Assembly (NCBI GenBank): GCA_900547945.1
Contig: URIT01000126.1
Coordinates: 1 to 9,779, forward strand
Direction: 5' to 3'
DNA: 9,779 nt
Source: an uncultured bacterium
GTDB taxonomy: Bacteria > Verrucomicrobiota > Kiritimatiellia > RFP12 > UBA1067
In this document: positions 7,653 through 9,779 of the stretch, piece by piece
Position numbering within the stretch: the first letter of the stretch is position 1
How the letters are laid out: every line of letters begins with the position of its first letter
Translations under genes and position numbers: made by a program
Notes under the pieces: generated by a model
The model's input: the letters and a program-made list of their open reading frames with translations, nothing else
What the model was told of the DNA's origin: nothing
The model's database searches: none

Positions 7653-7679
7653 CCCTACCGCACGAGCAGCACGCTGCCG
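7653..7679 (-). repeat. 27-bp direct repeat at the 3' end of the right-edge gene, copy 2
   Basis: It encodes GSVLLVR and the TAG stop, and is identical to 3675-3701. The two proteins are otherwise unrelated along their visible lengths: jelly-roll modules here, LamG and autotransporter repeat there. The shared end is therefore confined to this short tail. Confidence 0.85.
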
Positions 7680-9779
7680 GAGGGGATGGCGCGCAGGGTG
7701 CCGGGGCCCGTGATGAACGCGGGATGCGTCGTCCGGTCGAGCATGCCCACGTAGACCTGGCCGTCGTAGGAGACGGGGCCGCAGGCGGCGACGCCCGGAT
7801 AGTCGAGGAGCAGCTGCGCGCCCTTCGCGACGTCGATCCGCAGCCCGCGCGGCAGGGACGGCGCGTCGTCCTGCTCGTCGCGGCACCGCACGAGCGACAC
7901 GTCGTCGATCTGGGCGTCGAGGTCGGCCGAGACCTGGGCGGTGTCGTCCATCCAGCCACGCCCCTCGATGCCGAGGCGCCAGGCCCCCGCCGCCGGGATG
8001 TCCACGAGGTACGAGACCTCCATCCAGTGCCGCGCGTAAAGCGTGGGCGTCGTCGCGAGGACGTTCGTCGCCGCGCCCTGCGCGAGCCAGACGCGGACGG
8101 GGTTGTTCGCGTACCAGTTTCCGTCGGCGCGCGCGCGCACGTGCATCGTGAAGCGGTAGCGCCCCGCCCGGGGCACCGTGATGTCCTGGCGCATGCCCAT
8201 GCGGTTCTGGATGCGCAGGCGGCACGCCCCCTCGTAGGCGCTGTAGCCCCAGTGCTGGGGGCGGTCCGAATAATACGCCGCATACGCGCCGTGGTACCGG
8301 GTGGGGGGCAGGTCGGGCACGGCGTAGCCCGTCCAGCGCGTCACCGTCTCGAAGCCCGGCTCGGCGATGAGGTTGCCGAAGTCGGCCGTCTCGTCGCGCA
8401 CGAGCGCAAGCTCGTCGACGAGCCCCATCGCATTCACGTTCGTCTGCGTCAGCGTGAGCGTGACCGGCTCGTCCGCCGCCACGGTGAACGCCTCGGGCCA
8501 GAGCGCGGGCGCGAGGCGCTGCGTCGCGGCCTGGACCTCGCCCAGCACGGCCGTCGAACCGTCCGTCCGCGTGAGCGTGGCGCGGAAACCGGGAACGAGC
8601 GTCAGGTTCTTGTCGGGATGGACGGGGGACATGTTCATGTAGGAGGCGAGGCGCTGGACGAGGCCGCGCAGGCGCCACGTCCCGGCGGGAACCGTGAAGG
8701 TGGTGGAGGCGACGCCGCCCGTCGCGACGAAGCCGAGCGCGGCCGCGCCGCGCGCCGCCTCGGCGAACGGGAAGACCTGCATCTTGACGGCCTTCTCGAT
8801 CACCGTGCCGCTGGTGATCGCGCCGACAACGCCGTTCGTGACGACGGCCGCGTACAGGGAGCCCGGCAGCACGGAGAGCGTCCAGTTCCGGGGAACGTTC
8901 AACGTGCCGTAGTGCGCGTGGATGTAGGTGTGCGCGCCCGTGACCTCAGCGGACGACGGACGTTCGAGATCGTCGAAGTTCCCGTTCGGAATCTCGAATG
9001 TCTCCTCCGCCGCCGGCTCGGCGACGCGCACCATGCGGAAGTTGTCGAGGAAGATGCAGGCGTCCCACCCGCCGTCGGTCGGTTTGAAGCCCAGCTCCCA
9101 GTCGCCGGCCTCGGGCACCGCGATGCGGAAGCGGAAGCGGTTGAACTGGGCGCAGCCGATCGGCAGCGTCGCCACATCGGTCGCCGCGCCCCACGTGCGC
9201 CCGAGAAGGATCCGGATCTGCGGCTGCTGGTCGGCGTAGGGATACCCCCTGTTGTAGCCGCCGTTCGTGTAGTCGTAGCGGCTCTTCGCGTCGAAGCCCA
9301 GCTCCCAGACGCCGCCCGTCGGCACGAAGACCCGCGTGGAGGCCGCGTCGCCCTGGACGAGCTGGAGGAGGTTCGTGCCGCCGCGCGGCGCGGGATCGCC
9401 CGACATGAACCACTGCCGCCAGGTGTTCTTGCCCGTCGCCGCGCTCGGCTGCGGCGCCTGCGTGCAGAGGAAGCGCGGGTTGCCGCCGCGCGCCGTCCAG
9501 CCGTTGAGCGTCGTGCCCGTGAACGCCGCAAAGTCGAACTGCTCGGACGTGATCGCGAACGGCTGCTCCATGTCGGGGTTCGGGAAGATCGCCTCCGCGT
9601 CGCCGCCCACCGGCGCGGCCGTCCGCCGAACGCGCCCCTCCAGCTGGAGGACCGCGCCGCGCTGGGCGTCCGCGATGCCCACCGTGAGCCGCCGCACGCC
9701 GGGCTTCACCGTGTGGACGCGCAGCCAGCCGTTCCCCGTCGTCGCGACCTCGCCCGCCGCGCCGCCCGCCGTCTTCGTG
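7655..9779 (-). CDS. Secreted triple beta-sandwich (CBM-like) protein, 5' end missing
   Basis: The frame is open to the right edge, so the start and any signal peptide lie outside; 707 residues are visible. A GTG at 9709 could be read as a start, but in-frame sequence before it (GNGWLRVHTV) looks like continuous protein. Three tandem modules resemble galactose-binding or CBM-type jelly rolls. Each opens with an N...F or F-E segment and closes on a conserved strand: NPDMEQPF to FLDNFRMVRV (about 62-250), IPNGNFDD to LVDELALVRD (about 258-458), and AEPGFETV to QIDDVSLVRC (about 468-628). Internal strands read WELGFDA, WELGFKP, WRLRGLV and WRLGIEG. The tail (about 640-707), with YVGMLDRTTHPAFITGPGTL, resembles the end of autotransporter-repeat proteins and finishes in GSVLLVR. 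Glycan binding is inferred; the exact CBM family is not assigned. Confidence 0.88.
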   Translation of the reverse strand, partial: TKTAGGAAGEVATTGNGWLRVHTVKPGVRRLTVGIADAQRGAVLQLEGRVRRTAAPVGGDAEAIFPNPDMEQPFAITSEQFDFAAFTGTTLNGWTARGGNPRFLCTQAPQPSAATGKNTWRQWFMSGDPAPRGGTNLLQLVQGDAASTRVFVPTGGVWELGFDAKSRYDYTNGGYNRGYPYADQQPQIRILLGRTWGAATDVATLPIGCAQFNRFRFRIAVPEAGDWELGFKPTDGGWDACIFLDNFRMVRVAEPAAEETFEIPNGNFDDLERPSSAEVTGAHTYIHAHYGTLNVPRNWTLSVLPGSLYAAVVTNGVVGAITSGTVIEKAVKMQVFPFAEAARGAAALGFVATGGVASTTFTVPAGTWRLRGLVQRLASYMNMSPVHPDKNLTLVPGFRATLTRTDGSTAVLGEVQAATQRLAPALWPEAFTVAADEPVTLTLTQTNVNAMGLVDELALVRDETADFGNLIAEPGFETVTRWTGYAVPDLPPTRYHGAYAAYYSDRPQHWGYSAYEGACRLRIQNRMGMRQDITVPRAGRYRFTMHVRARADGNWYANNPVRVWLAQGAATNVLATTPTLYARHWMEVSYLVDIPAAGAWRLGIEGRGWMDDTAQVSADLDAQIDDVSLVRCRDEQDDAPSLPRGLRIDVAKGAQLLLDYPGVAACGPVSYDGQVYVGMLDRTTHPAFITGPGTLRAIPSGSVLLVR

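Noticed and set aside
1..9779. tRNA, rRNA, riboswitch or transposase genes
   Set aside because: Nearly all of the sequence is covered by three long coding frames. The two gaps are filled by repeats and short regulatory stretches, and I saw no cloverleaf, rRNA-like segment or DDE/HUH transposase motif.

Overview
The window is about 70% G+C by eye and holds three large genes, all on the minus strand, so transcription runs right to left. All three encode secreted, repeat-rich, carbohydrate-binding-like proteins with no catalytic domain that I can recognise. The mix of LamG-type jelly rolls, an autotransporter-associated beta-strand repeat, an N-terminal W..GG.VP.ADD motif after the signal peptide, and strong G/C-ending codon bias suggests the PVC superphylum, most likely a Kiritimatiellota- or Verrucomicrobia-like organism. 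That placement is inference from protein architecture; no rRNA or marker gene is present.

Layout, in the direction of transcription. (i) 9779-7655: the 3' part of a gene whose start lies beyond the right edge, with three tandem beta-sandwich modules and a short beta-rich tail. (ii) 7654-7490: a 165-bp gap with a three-copy hairpin-repeat array. (iii) 7489-3677: a complete 1270-aa protein with a signal peptide, a beta-helix-like region, one autotransporter-associated repeat and two LamG-like domains. (iv) 3676-3374: a 303-bp gap with a four-copy array of the same repeat, a GC-rich hairpin, a short AT-rich promoter-like stretch and a clear ribosome binding site. (v) 3373-1: a gene of at least 1124 codons with a signal peptide, a beta-helix-like stalk and two LamG domains. 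It is open at the left edge.

The least explained feature is the link between gene ends and repeats. The two genes whose 3' ends are visible share the C-terminus GSVLLVR, encoded by identical DNA (27 bp including the stop). In both, an array of one 24-bp palindromic repeat begins 7-11 nt after the stop codon, and the last copy in each array is inverted. The third gene seems to lose this ending: at about position 50 its base composition and codon use change abruptly, and its frame runs into an AT-richer tract resembling the CGCAGAGAACGCA-type repeats found between genes in many environmental bacteria.

The three products probably act at the cell surface or outside the cell as binding or adhesion proteins, possibly for glycans. 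No partner enzyme, transporter or regulator is in the window, so a shared pathway cannot be shown. Several very long plus-strand open frames are antisense by-products of codon bias and are not annotated.
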